Below, piece by piece: positions 12,401 through 21,629 of a DNA stretch of 64,000 nucleotides. The notes under the pieces are model-generated. The model was given only the letters and a program-made list of their open reading frames with translations. It was not told where the DNA came from and searched no databases. The stretch covers positions 8,444,501 to 8,508,500 of the forward strand of contig NC_133197.1 of NCBI RefSeq assembly GCF_049306965.1, read 5' to 3'. The stretch's first letter is position 1, and every line of letters begins with the position of its first letter. The stretch is from Danio rerio. Its lineage: Eukaryota > Chordata > Actinopteri > Cypriniformes > Danionidae. Position numbers and translations under genes: made by a program.

Positions 12401-15400
12401 GAGATACTCACGTGTAAGAGTAAGAATGAATGTTTGGTATGAGGTCCCAGTGCTGCTGATGATCTTCAGTTTATAGACTCCAGCATGTTCGCTTGCTGCG
12501 TTTGTTATTGTTACTGATCCAGTCTTAGAGTCCAACACCAGTCTGTCTCTAAATCTCCCATCAGCACCATCACCTGTGGAAAACTCTCTGGTATTTCCAT
12601 TGAACCCAGCAATAAGAGTCTCTTGCGGTCCAAACATCCACAGTATCTGATCGTCTCTCTGAATTACAGCATCAGGCTTTAGGGTGACAGATTCTCCCTC
12701 CTTCACGGATACGATCTTCGCATCATCTGTCACAGCAGCACATAAACATAGTAACGTGAATATTACGAATTAATCTTGTTTAGTATTTCATTAAATGCTA
12801 ATGAAATAAAACTAGTAAACAATAATGCTACATAAACTGACTTGTTAGTAGAAACGCAAGCATTCCCATTCTCCCGTTTTACAGTCTTGATGTGAAAATT
12901 AAAACTGTAGTGCTGTTAATGTCAGGCCAAACTCTGGGTGAAGAATACAAGCAGTTTATTATAGGCAAGATAATAATGTAATGCAGGCTAATAAAAACGC
13001 ATGGAATCACAGGGCCAAACAAGAAAAAAAAACAAGAAATAAACAAGGTGAGCAGGCAAAGCAGACCAACAAATCAAATACATCAAAGCAAACTAGGTAT
13101 GTGGTGGAAATAAAATTTAGGTCCAAAACACAAAATTCTAGATGCACTTGGCTGAAAACCAAAACTGCTTTGTAATAAGTATCTATTGTTTTATTAACCA
13201 ATATTCAATTTACAAAAATTTTAATGACCATGAAGTCGAGATGTGTCATTTTACTGGCATTGCCATGGCAGCACAGTGGCACTAATGCAAGCAGCAGCAA
13301 CAAGTATACCACATAGAAATCTACTGCTGGCACATTATTTGAGCAGACTTTGCTATTCCAGTGAGCATGTGCAGTTCACGCATTGATAAGTATGTGTATA
13401 CATGAGTGGAATATTGAGCTATTTTGAACTTTGACCATAGTGTATGCTAGTGCTTTTGCGGTTTGGTCAGTGCAGGAAAAAACATTGTTGCATGGCTCAA
13501 TCCACTGAAATACATGGATTTCATAGCACTGCGCTTTCTGTGTCCAGTGTAAAAGCTGCTGCACATTGTGTGATTAATCAGCTGGAGGGAGAGTGAAATT
13601 AACACGCTGAACACCACTGAAAAGCCTTTTTTCAGCTCATATTTCCCCTTTTTCTAAACCTGAAAACTTTATTTTTTGTACATCCCTGAAGCACACCACA
13701 AACAACTGCAAAAAAGACAGCACAAGCAAAAATAAGCAAACCAAAAACTGATTATGATGATAAGAAATGGGAAATGGAGTCCAAGAGCAGACAACCAGAA
13801 CAGTGTCCTCTAGTGGACATAAAGGGTAAAACCAGCAGTGATTGTGACAGTAAATACGATCATTAAAACCACATACATATAAACAAGAAATCCTAAAACT
13901 CAAAAGGTGTGTACTCAGTTAAAAGACATTTAGACATCTTTTGAACTATATTACAAAGACTTATTTCGTATATTGCGCATATTGTGATTGTAAAGAGTTT
14001 TCTGGATTAATTTGATGTATCATCAATATGGGAACAACAGAACACAGAATTGATAGTTAAAATAACTATAGAGGAATTGGATAGTGCTAAAAAAAAAAAA
14101 AAAAAAAACACCAGTAACTGAAGGGTATTCCTACAAAACATCTAATCATACAAAACAGTAAGATTCATTCATCAAATTAAATAAAACAAAGATGGGAGAA
14201 AGAGTCAGACCAACAAATAACAGTGGAAGAGTGTAGAGATGTGTGTGTCACACAAGCAAAAACCACAAACTTGAGAGTTTAGAAAGAATTTGGATGGAAA
14301 AATCTGATGAGGTTCTTTATAACTCCTAAACTTTCTGCATTGAGTGAGTTATTTAAAGGTTGGGCTCCTGTTGGAGACAATGTGGAACTAAAAAAATGTT
14401 GTGCTTGCCCAAAAATACACCCGTTCTGGTATGAAGTAGCGACTGAAATATAAAAAAAAAAACGATAATTGGAGAAGAAATGGACTACTCATTTAATACA
14501 TTATACTGTACTTTGGGAAAATGCCAGTCATTGTTCTAATTATTAACAAATACTCAATGCAAATACTTTAGGCAGGTAGCAGAAAAGCCATAACTCTAAA
14601 ATTGGTTTAGATTGATCCACCAACAAGGACTTAATGGATAGGAATCGTAAAGGAAATACACTGTATGGAAAGACTTTCGTTTAACCTAAGAATGCAACAA
14701 GTATTGGCAAAAACAGACTGAGTATGTCATTGTAAACAATATGTGACAAAGTGCTTTAAATGTATTATCACTTGATTTAGTAACCCCTATGACAACTGCT
14801 TTGCCCCCCATCCACCTTCTCCTTTTACTTTATTAGTAATTATTTTCTTCTTCCTCTAGTTTTTTTCCTAAATAAATAAAGTATTAAAAGCACATACAGT
14901 GGCACAAACAAAAAAGATGCATCATCAAATATACACAAACTAACCAAATATGATTTTGTTAATATCATGCAGGTCAACAGTGGACAAACACAGACTTCAG
15001 TTATTGCTACTCTAAACCAATTTCAGCAATGCTGGTGTTAAAAATGACTTGTATGCTGACTAACAATGACAACAACTCTACAATAGCATACTTTAATACT
15101 TACACATCTGACATTGTTGAACACAGAAGTATCCTTTTTGCTCCTCTTTTTTAGCAGCACATAAAAAACAAAAGTTTATTAAATACTTAGAAATTTGAAT
15201 GAATCATGCAGTCCCCATTTTAACATACAGTTGAAGTCAGAATTATTAGCCCTTCTTTGAATTTTTTTTTTTTTAAATATTTCCTAAATTATGTTTAACA
15301 GATTTTCACAGTATGTCTGATATGTTTTCTTCTGGATAAAGGCTTATTTGTTTTATGTCAGCTAGAATGAAAGCAGTTTTTAATTTTTTAAAACCCATTT

Positions 15401-18400
15401 TATGGGCAAAATTATTAGCCTCTTTAAGCCATATATTTTTTTTTTCTCATATTCTACAGAACAAGACATTGTTATACAACAACTTGCCTAATTACCCTAA
15501 CCTGCCTAGTTAACCTAACTAACCCAGTTAAGCTTTTAAATGTCACTTTAAGCTGTATAGAAGTGTCTTGAAAAATATCTAGTCAAATATTATGAACTCA
15601 TAATTAAACTGAACTAAACTGAACTTCAACAAAAACTGAACTGACACTGTTTTAATTTACTATAATCTTCTATGTGAAGCTGCTTTGACACAATCTACAA
15701 CGTAAAAGCGCTATAGAAATAAAGATGAATTGAACTGAAGCTTGTGAAAGATAAAATAAATCAGTTATTAGAAATTTGAAGTTATTAAAACTATTGTGTT
15801 TAGAAATGTGTTGAAAAACATCTTCTCTCCGTTAAACAGAAATTGGAGGGAAAAAACAAACAAACAGAGGGGCTAATAATTCAGAGAGGCTAATAATTCT
15901 GACTTCAACTGTACAATATACTGTAGCTTTGGACAAAATAAAGAGGCTGCTTTAAAAAAACAATTGACTTATGAAATTAATAATGTACATTTGTATTAGT
16001 AAACTATTATTTATTATTATAACTATATATTATATATGGGGGAAAATGTATTATACAATTAACAGTACTACATTACTTACTTTTAGGAAGAAACTTGAGG
16101 CAATGGTAAAACATAAAAGCAGCTGCTCCTGCAAACGCCAGCAGAAGAACAACAGCAGCTATTCCTGCCGCAGCAGCTGGAGATAAACCTGAATCTGGAA
16201 CTGGAACTGATCAATAAAAACAGTCAACACCATAAACATCCACTAATGTATATCTGGTAGGTTGATGTTTGTTAATGATCCTTGATTAATTGCATATAAA
16301 GATTTAAAAATCTAATTAAGAATACAATTTGATCTTTATGCACAAAGTATGCGTCATCTTGGAATGGTCAATTTGTCATCATTCATTGTAAATGTGATTT
16401 GAGATTGCCCTTTGTTTGTAGAGGCTGTAGATCAGGGGTCTCAAACTCGCGGCCCGCGGGCCATTTGCGGCCCTCAGTGCAATATTTTGTGGCCCGCGCC
16501 GACCGCTGTACACTGACAGAATCAGCGGAGCGGGGAGAGCGAGCGCTTCCCGCTCCGCTGATTCTATCCGTACACAGCGGTCACTGGCATTCCCCGCCCG
16601 CCGTGTAAACAAAGGAGCGGGGATGCCGGTGACGTCACCACGCACCCCGCCCCTTTGTTAGACGCTGTGACGGGCGGGAAGAACCAAGATAAGCTGTTCC
16701 CGCCCCTGCCTGCCACTTAGCTACAGCCTGCATCTTACAGAGCTCGAAATTGCGACCATTTTGGTCGCATATGCGCCCGAAAATTAATCTATGCGACCTC
16801 ATAATATATTTTGGCGCATTAGTGCGACTGCAGATAATGGTTGTAGTGCGACCTGTTTTGATTTTTTGTAAAAAGGTGCTGAATCGCTCTTCCCTGCCGC
16901 TGTCAATCACTCAAGCTATTCCGCTGTCAGATGACAGGGAAGGAGCTTTTATGACCACGGGAAATGCAAACGGCAGAAGAGTAAAAACTTAAAGCACACA
17001 GGTTTGCAAACCCCACCTAAAATTGAGGTGCAGATGAGAGCGATCATGACACGTCACGTGGTGAATAATGATCCACCAGCTGAGATCAATCGAGTACGCG
17101 CTTCATGGAGAAGGCGCCCGAATCTCCATGCGTTGCATTCACTGCGTGTTCAGCGCAAATGTCCGCTAAAAGTCAAATCTAATACTGTACATATCATCGC
17201 CAAAGGAGCTCGCCTTTACTAAGTTTACACTGAAACTGCGTCTCATAACAAACAGTGGTATTCCGCCGGTGGTCATCGCAAGAATCTTGCGCTGCCTGCT
17301 CATAAATTGGGTCGGCTGACTCGCCAGCTTTTCCACTAACACAGGAAAATGAAGATCATCTCAGACTGAACATTTAAATTGACACAAACTGAAACCAAAT
17401 CTTTTAAAGAGTGATAGAAGTGAGACTTTACTTTCTTTCTTTTGTCTATTCTTTTTTGAGGTGTATATTATTTTTATTTTTTATTTATTTACTGATGACT
17501 GCTTTGGAGCTTTCATTATTGAATTGAATGATTTAATATAATCTTTTGTTTGTTTTGTAGCAGAAATATTATTTATTAAATTGACATGCATATAAAAACA
17601 GCAGCACAAAATAAATATTTCTTACTGCAATGCTTCATTTTTGTTTGATGCAAACTATACAATTATTTTTCATAAAGTAACAGACTTTTTATAGCAGATA
17701 ACCTACATTCATGCACATTCAAGGCAGTATCATAATGAGAAATGTAATTCATTTTTACTATTATTGTCATTTTCATCATCATTAATATTCTATAATTATT
17801 AGACAATCATTTTGGAATTATTGCACACAAATATCAATGTCTTCACAGAATTAGTTAGATAGTTGTTTCTGGTTTTTGTCAGTCCTATTGATGTTGTTTT
17901 AAAATACAATAAATCCCTTAAAAAGCAATTTGCAGCGGTGCTCAATCATTTTTTGTGGTTGCTCCTAAATTTTTTCTGGTGCACCTAAATTTATTTTGGT
18001 GCTCCTAAATATTTGAAGTTGGGAGCACCGGTGCTACTAAGTAAAAAAGTTAATTTCGAGCCCTGTCTTATATATATTATAGGTAGATACAGACTGGTAC
18101 AGACTGATGTGACTGGAGTGGGGTGGGGGTGTTTTATTTATACATATATACGCCTTTTTTTTAGGTGAGGGAATGGAAGTTTTGAGTGAGTTCCCCCACT
18201 TTTTTCCCTAGGACTTGGCCTTTTTGGGAGCACATATTTGTGTGAGAAGTTATTCTCCACCTTGAACTTCAATAAGTCAAAGTACAGGTCTAGACTTAAT
18301 GATGATCATCTTCAAGCCATACTGAGGGTCTCAACTGCTTCCGCTCTAAAGCCAAATGTGGTTCAGATTTGTGAGAAGAAGCGCTGTCAAGTCTCTGGCA

Positions 18401-20162
18401 GTAAGGAGTAGGCAAAAGATGCCATGTTCAGAAGAACTGTTCATAATCTTCACTCAATCTTTTATCAATGTTCAGGACACTTCATGTTCAGAAGAAATAA
18501 TTAAAACTGTTAATAATGACATGAGGACTTTTTTTTGTGAAATCCCTTATGCGGCCCAGCCTCACCCAGACTTTGCCTCCTGCGGCCCCCAGGTAAATTG
18601 AGTTTGAGACCCCTGCTGTAGATGAAAGGCAATGATGTTAAATATTGTTCAGTTTCTTAACCTTTTCACTGGTAAGTTTAGAACGTCTCTCTGGAGAGAG
18701 GTGTGAACTTGAGAACTTTACACTGTATTCCATATTGGTTTCCATGGTGACTCATCAAGCGTTTGTAATTCTGTTACATTCTAATTTCTGTACATTCTAA
18801 ATCCACTGTTTGTGATGATTCTGCCAGAGGCTCAGAAAAAACAATCCCACATACTGTTACAAACCCCTCACTGCTCAAAGGGTTAAACAGACTGATTGTT
18901 TCACTTAATACAATGGGTATTAACTAAACTGTGAAGTACTAACTTGACTGCCATTTTACAAATCATTAAAGGTCATGGCTTCAGGTAAATCTGATATAAT
19001 AGTTTCACATTTGTTAATTAACGTAATGCATTTGTTCAGCAAAATTAACAACTGAAGTTTAATCTGATACATACATGCAGAAATCTACAGTTGATGTACG
19101 TTGACTAACGCTCAAGTGTTAACCAAAAAGTTTGAGCCTTTTATGGTGGTTCATAAATAAATTCCTACAGAAACACACTTGCTTTTTGTGAAGCAAGTAC
19201 TGTCACCTGTCATATTGTAAAGCTGCAACTCTATAAGAGTGCTAAAAACTGTAAAACTAAAATTGACTGATCAGAGTTTACAGAAAAAAAAAAAAAAAAA
19301 CTCACTACTGAGAGTAACATTGAATAACCACTTTGAAGTGCCAGTGTTGTGGTTGATCTCTGCTTTATAAAGTCCAGTGTCTGTGGTTCTGATGTTCATG
19401 ATGGTCAGAGTTCCAGTCTGACTGTTCAGCTTCAGTCTGTTGAATCTCTCAGGGTCATTGACATAAGTGGTTTTGTTGTTATTGAATTCAGCAATGCGTA
19501 AAGTTTCAAACCTCCACATTATTCGAGTGATATCCTTTATATCAAAAATATCAGTGTTAAGAGTCACAGTCTGTCCCTCCATCACTGATACTTGCACATT
19601 GATTTCAGCACAAAACACACCTGCAGAACAAACAGAAACAACATCTCAGAGACTGAAACACTGCTGGGATTGTTAGTGAGAAATCATAAAGGGAGAGAAT
19701 TAAGTCTCGTCTTTTCAACATAATTATTTTTATTATTCAGCTATGAATAAAAAACAAATATATTCATTATCAGCAAAATGTGAAATGAGCAGTTAATACC
19801 TCAACACTGCCAATACAAAGAATCAAGAAGAAGAAGAATACATGTACAGTATATAAGCATCAGGTTGTTATGAAATAATAAATGTTTCAAATTACTTGAA
19901 GAATATTATATATAATATTCTTAAAAAGTAGTTTACTGTAATTACAAGTACTTCCCTTAGAAAAAATGATTATGCAATGTAAAGGAGTAAAGGACATACT
20001 AACTCTTCACACAAGGCATCATTTTTGGCTAAAAATACACTGTTGCCCATGTTAGTCAAAATGCTGTGTGAAACCGAAAGCAGGCCTATCAATGACTGAA
20101 CAAACCGCACACTCACCGCATGTTGATAGTAGAATCAGAATGATCCCTAAAATGATCCTCAT
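6268..20162 (-). CDS. Gene A: V-domain receptor with downstream V-exon array (minus strand)
   Basis: Exons in transcript order: signal peptide 20162-20117, V1 19620-19306, membrane helix 16206-16081, a 42-nt exon 15145-15104, V2 12726-12412, V3 11719-11420, V4 11081-10776, V5 10362-10054, V6 8491-8177 and terminal tail exon 6341-6268. All joins are phase 1, so any internal exon can be skipped without loss of frame. V domains keep the V-set core (Trp of strand C, the RLxLDxxTGSLTI block, the [DH]xGxY turn) but lack the B- and F-strand cysteines, as in CD2/SLAM-family D1. The order is odd: five V exons follow the membrane exon, and no second signal or membrane exon was found for them. A short isoform (SP-V1-TM-42 nt-tail) is the simplest receptor. 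Transcript structure is inference. Confidence 0.7.
6481..6771. mobile_element. hAT-type miniature element with intact target duplication
   Basis: Flanked by the perfect 8-bp direct repeat CATTTGTG (6473-6480 and 6772-6779). The ends are inverted: GGGAACACTTTAGTTTGAG on the left and, reading in from the right, GGTAACACTTTAATTTAGA. Gene B keeps the uninterrupted site near 48210 ('cacatttgtgttctttttg'). The teleost repeat 'tttagtcatttagcagac' lies inside at about 6626. Non-autonomous. Confidence 0.8.
6772..7357. other. Intronic stretch of gene A, no gene seen
   Basis: AT-rich DNA that aligns with 48210-48800 in gene B. I searched it on the minus strand for a membrane-helix exon belonging to the V2-V6 array and found none. 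Confidence 0.5.
7366..7727. mobile_element. hAT-type miniature element (CAGGGGCGGACTGG ends)
   Basis: Perfect 8-bp target duplication CTTTAACA at 7358-7365 and 7728-7735. The left end CAGGGGCGGACTGG is matched at the right by the reverse complement CAGGGGCTGGAC. Inside are a short (ATT)n and a poly-A tract. No transposase frame. Absent from the paralogous intron of gene B. Confidence 0.85.
7929..8045 (+). mobile_element. DANA SINE, 5' fragment
   Basis: Contains 'gacacggtggcccagtggtt' and 'tcacagcaagaaggtcgctg'. The paralogous copy in gene B is at about 49018-49180, so the insertion predates the duplication. Confidence 0.8.
8177..8491 (-). CDS. Gene A V6 exon (disulfide-less V domain)
   Basis: Exon of 315 nt between 'ctccag' and donor GTGGGT, phase 1 to phase 1. 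It reads NTVSVMAGESLILITNFNVE near the start, then the strand-C Trp (LHWTFEG), RDRLELHHQSASLTVKNTRS and SDSGVYQLNFWN. No Cys in the B and F strands. The paralogue in gene B (49873-49556) is also fully open. Confidence 0.8.
8634..8891. mobile_element. Miniature inverted-repeat element in the V5-V6 intron
   Basis: The left end GTCACACTTTATTTTGATGG is inverted at the right (reverse complement GTAACACTTTATTTTGATGG). Flanked by near-identical 8-bp ATGCACTT (8624-8631) and ATGCACTC (8892-8899), with two unassigned bases on the left. Absent from gene B. Probably hAT-like by its 8-bp site. Confidence 0.6.
9225..9600 (+). mobile_element. Old DANA-type SINE copy with internal (GT)n
   Basis: Degraded SINE with 'aggtgaattggagaaactaa', a (GT)n tract at 9395-9436, 'ggacggcatttgccacataa' and 'tctgtgactaagccgaag'. 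The same copy with its GT tract is in gene B (about 50110-50610), so it was in place before the duplication. Confidence 0.65.
9395..9436. repeat. (GT)n microsatellite
   Basis: About 21 GT units within the old SINE copy. Shorter and interrupted at the paralogous position 50394-50430. Confidence 0.95.
9655..9920 (+). mobile_element. DANA SINE with intact target duplication
   Basis: Runs from the tRNA-like head ('cagtggcgcagtaggtagtg', 'ggttcgagcc' B-box) through 'agggcatccgctgcgtaaa' to an (AATG)n tail. The 11-bp direct repeat TAATTAGACCT flanks it (9644-9654 and 9921-9931). Gene B has the unoccupied site near 50630 ('ataattagacctatagatt'), so this copy inserted after the A/B duplication. There is a small deletion in its middle. 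Confidence 0.85.
10054..10362 (-). CDS. Gene A V5 exon (disulfide-less V domain)
   Basis: Exon of 309 nt, acceptor 'ctaag', donor GTGAGT, phase 1 at both ends. Reads SMILGKKGNNVTLNVHAELQ, then LILWMFGDENNLIAQM, RFRNKLLLDKRTGSLTIRD and SGAYKLHIISS. No canonical Cys pair. The only Cys is next to the donor. Paralogue in gene B at 58613-58308. Confidence 0.8.
10776..11081 (-). CDS. Gene A V4 exon (disulfide-less V domain)
   Basis: Exon of 306 nt, acceptor 'ctgacag', donor GTGAGT, phase 1 at both ends. Core motifs: VSVTEGDAVTLKVNG, IQWLYEENSLIAEIKEG, RGKLMVDDKTGSLTIKNTR, then HAGCYTLKINSS. The Cys after HAG is not the F-strand position. Paralogue in gene B at 59387-59082, where this residue differs (HTGLYTLKI). 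Confidence 0.8.
11420..11719 (-). CDS. Gene A V3 exon (disulfide-less V domain)
   Basis: Exon of 300 nt, acceptor 'atgaag', donor GTGAGT, phase 1 at both ends. Core motifs: MSVSEGNSFTLNPDTEIQ, LIQWMFGDEDRLIAQLE, LNLDKKTGSLTITNFKN and HTGLYKLQISNS. No Cys within the domain. The paralogue in gene B (60042-59743) has the same length and is open. Confidence 0.8.
12412..12726 (-). CDS. Gene A V2 exon (disulfide-less V domain)
   Basis: Exon of 315 nt, acceptor 'gtgacag', donor GTGAGT, phase 1 at both ends. Core motifs: IVSVKEGESVTLKPDAVIQ, ILWMFGPQETLIAG, RFRDRLVLDSKTGSVTITN and HAGVYKLKIISS. No Cys. No signal peptide is readable directly upstream, so it must be spliced from an earlier exon. Paralogue in gene B at 61005-60691. 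Confidence 0.8.
13045..14925. other. 1.9-kb segment present in gene A but not in gene B
   Basis: Sequence on the two sides matches gene B contiguously around 61315-61325, so about 1.9 kb here is extra. It has a poly-A tract (about 14090-14107) and ends with 'cctaaataaataaagtatt', which suggests a retroelement tail. No convincing coding frame and no clean target duplication were found. I cannot name the family. Confidence 0.45.
15104..15145 (-). CDS. Gene A 42-nt tail exon
   Basis: Minus-strand acceptor 'gctaaaaaag' and strong donor GTAAGT enclose 42 nt in both gene A and gene B (61526-61485), with substitutions but no length change. In phase 1 it reads KEQKGYFCVQQCQM in A and KEQKGEFVVQQCQM in B. 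It follows the membrane exon, so it is taken as cytoplasmic. No database support was available. Confidence 0.5.
15228..15911. mobile_element. Tc1/mariner-type miniature element
   Basis: Ends CAGTTGAAGTCAGAATTATT and the inverted 'ctaataattctgacttcaac', flanked by TA dinucleotides (15226-15227 and 15912-15913). A paralogous copy sits at the same place in gene B (61607-62293), so it predates the duplication. The interior also holds 'gaagctgctttgacacaatc', a repeat common in cyprinid genomes. No transposase frame. Confidence 0.75.
16081..16206 (-). CDS. Gene A membrane-helix exon
   Basis: Exon of 126 nt with acceptor 'ttgatcag' and donor GTAAGT, phase 1 at both ends. Reads VPVPDSGLSPAAAAGI, then the helix AAVVLLLAFAGAAAFMFY and the juxtamembrane HCLKFLPK. 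The gene B copy (62580-62455) has the same length. Two internal alternative AGs six bases apart would only shorten the stalk by two residues. Confidence 0.85.
16433..18615 (+). mobile_element. hAT DNA transposon remnant with transposase C-terminus
   Basis: Ends CAGGGGTCTCAAACT and the inverted AGTTTGAGACCCCTG. Perfect 8-bp target duplication CTGTAGAT at 16425-16432 and 18616-18623. Near the right end (about 18222-18410) a plus-strand frame reads GSTYLCEKLFSTLNFNKSKY, then RSRLNDDHLQAILRVSTASA and KKRCQVS before a stop: the hAT C-terminal dimerisation region. The N-terminal BED finger and most of the catalytic core are gone, and a second hAT element sits inside. Genes B (about 62810) and C (about 37005) keep the site without the insertion. 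Confidence 0.85.
16738..18065. mobile_element. Second hAT-like element nested in the first
   Basis: Ends CAGAGCTCGAAATT and, from the right, CAGGGCTCGAAATTAAC. The 5-bp TCTTA abuts both ends (16733-16737 and 18066-18070). The left end carries the short palindromic 'cgaccattttggtcg'. No recognisable transposase. It lies wholly within the outer hAT element, so it is the younger of the two. Confidence 0.65.
19306..19620 (-). CDS. Gene A V1 exon (disulfide-less V domain)
   Basis: Exon of 315 nt, acceptor 'ctgcag', donor GTGAGT, phase 1 at both ends. Reads EINVQVSVMEGQTVTLNTD, then RIMWRFETLRIAEFNNN, RLKLNSQTGTLTIMNIRTTD and TGLYKAEINHNTG. No B- or F-strand Cys. Paralogues: gene B 63816-63499 (open) and copy C 37747-37438 (frameshifted). 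Confidence 0.85.
20117..20162 (-). CDS. Gene A signal-peptide exon
   Basis: ATG at 20162-20160 begins MRIILGIILILLSTCG, a short hydrophobic leader, with donor GTGAGT and phase 1. The same exon in copy C (38572-38527) reads MKIILRIIWFLLPTCG. The start is chosen because it is the only ATG giving a leader in phase with V1. Confidence 0.85.
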
Positions 20163-21565
20163 ATTGCTGCGGTTTCCAGCTAAATCTGGTTTATAAAAAC
20201 AGTATTAGTGAGTTTCTGAGACACCCAGCGCGTTTTCTGAAAGAAACAACAAATCTGGAGAACCGTGGAGAGATGTTTAAATAATTCTATATGACAGAAT
20301 AAGTTTGTTTACAATTCAAGTCTTTCATATTCGAGTCTGCTGCTAGGCGTAAAACTGTTGTCCAGTTCCTTTGGACGAATCGTTTTAGTGAACCGGTTCT
20401 TTAAAGTAGACCTCTCAACAGTTCACCAAAACGGACTGAAGTTTCTCTCTTTGAGCGACTTTGAAACGTACCTGACAGTCACTTTGACTCAGAAAAAAAA
20501 CTAGTATCCCAGAGAATATACAAATCTAACCTAAAGCAAGACAAGCCATGCTAAGAGAATTATGAACTGATTCATTTCATCCATACTGGCGATACGTCGG
20601 ACCCATAGAGGTCGGACCATGCGCCGAACAAACAGCAACAGCTGACATTTAACACTGACAGGGGCGGACCAGGAGGCGAAAGAGCCGGGGGGATTCCTGC
20701 CTGTGCTACATTACACAGCTGTCTTTCGTTTGCATTTATCCAGCGATTTTACTTTCTGTTTCTCTTAATAGTTCTTTTATTAGCCTGTGTGGGAAAAAAA
20801 CATCTGATATTTCTAAAAAAAAAAGTATAAAGCACTGGCAAAATAGGAGGATTTTTGTACTACTCAAAAATCAGATGGCCAACCAACACATGACACAATA
20901 CTGCCTTTCTGAAGATGAAAATTTGAGATGCATGTTGTGATTTTAATCCACATGACTACATAACTAAACAGAAGTAACTATCACAAAAACCCTAGAGTCA
21001 TGTATGTCATGTACGAAAAGTCATATATGGCAAAATTGTGAGATTGTCACAAACACTTGCAGTGCCCTTAAATGAACACTGGAGGGCGTCATTTTCCATC
21101 ATTTCGTTGTCTGCAGATGTTTAGTTTAAGTTCTGTCCTCTTCTGGGTTTAGTTTAGTCGTGATTTTGTTTGACGTTATGTTGCTTTGGTAATGATTTGC
21201 CTTGTTTTCCTCCATTTTGCATTTGAATTTTATTTTTTATATTTTGAAGCTGCATTTTTATCCTGAATCTTGACTCTTCTGTCCTTCACATAAAGACATC
21301 AAGACTGTTGTTGTATTGTATATGTGTCTTCTTTAGTACCGGAACACAAACCGGTACTGAAATATCACAATGCAGAAGCACTTCATCGACTTCATCACTA
21401 AATTAGACTATACAAGAACGCATAAAGACACTGACAGGAGGTGCTCTCAGGGGTGTTTTTTTCACAGCACTTTAATATCCGTTTCAGTCAAGACCCATTT
21501 CTCTGTTTGCCACCACTGATTTCTCGCTTTGTACAGCTGAAATCTTCTGTTTTTTATCTGTTCTG
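20163..21565. promoter_or_regulatory. Head-to-head spacer between genes A and D
   Basis: The first coding exons of A (minus) and D (plus) face outward from this 1.4-kb spacer. The C/E pair has a matching spacer (38573-41254), and the two share stretches such as 'aaaccggtactgaaatatc' (versus 'aaaccagtactgaaatatc'), 'tgaactgattcatttcat' and 'agacccatttctctgtttgc' (versus 'gggacccatttctctgtttg'). This fits a divergent promoter region. No TATA box or specific factor site is called. Confidence 0.5.
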
Positions 21566-21629
21566 ATGCTCAAACTGAAGAAAATGATTCACCTGATTGT
21601 CTTCAATCTGACTCTGTTGTATCTATTTG
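21566..21629 (+). CDS. Gene D signal-peptide exon
   Basis: ATG at 21566, [18 protein letters not shown] then YLF, donor GTAAGT, phase 1. The encoded sequence is identical to the first exon of gene E (41255-41318), which argues for constraint or recent exchange. Confidence 0.85.

Noticed and set aside
12841-12880. Possible leader MGMLAFLLTSQFM upstream of V2 in gene A
   Set aside because: No phase-1 donor follows, a stop comes soon after, and the hydrophobic run is not kept in gene B.
16379-17222. Short open frames around 16.4-17.2 kb
   Set aside because: They lie in two nested hAT elements and do not read as transposase.
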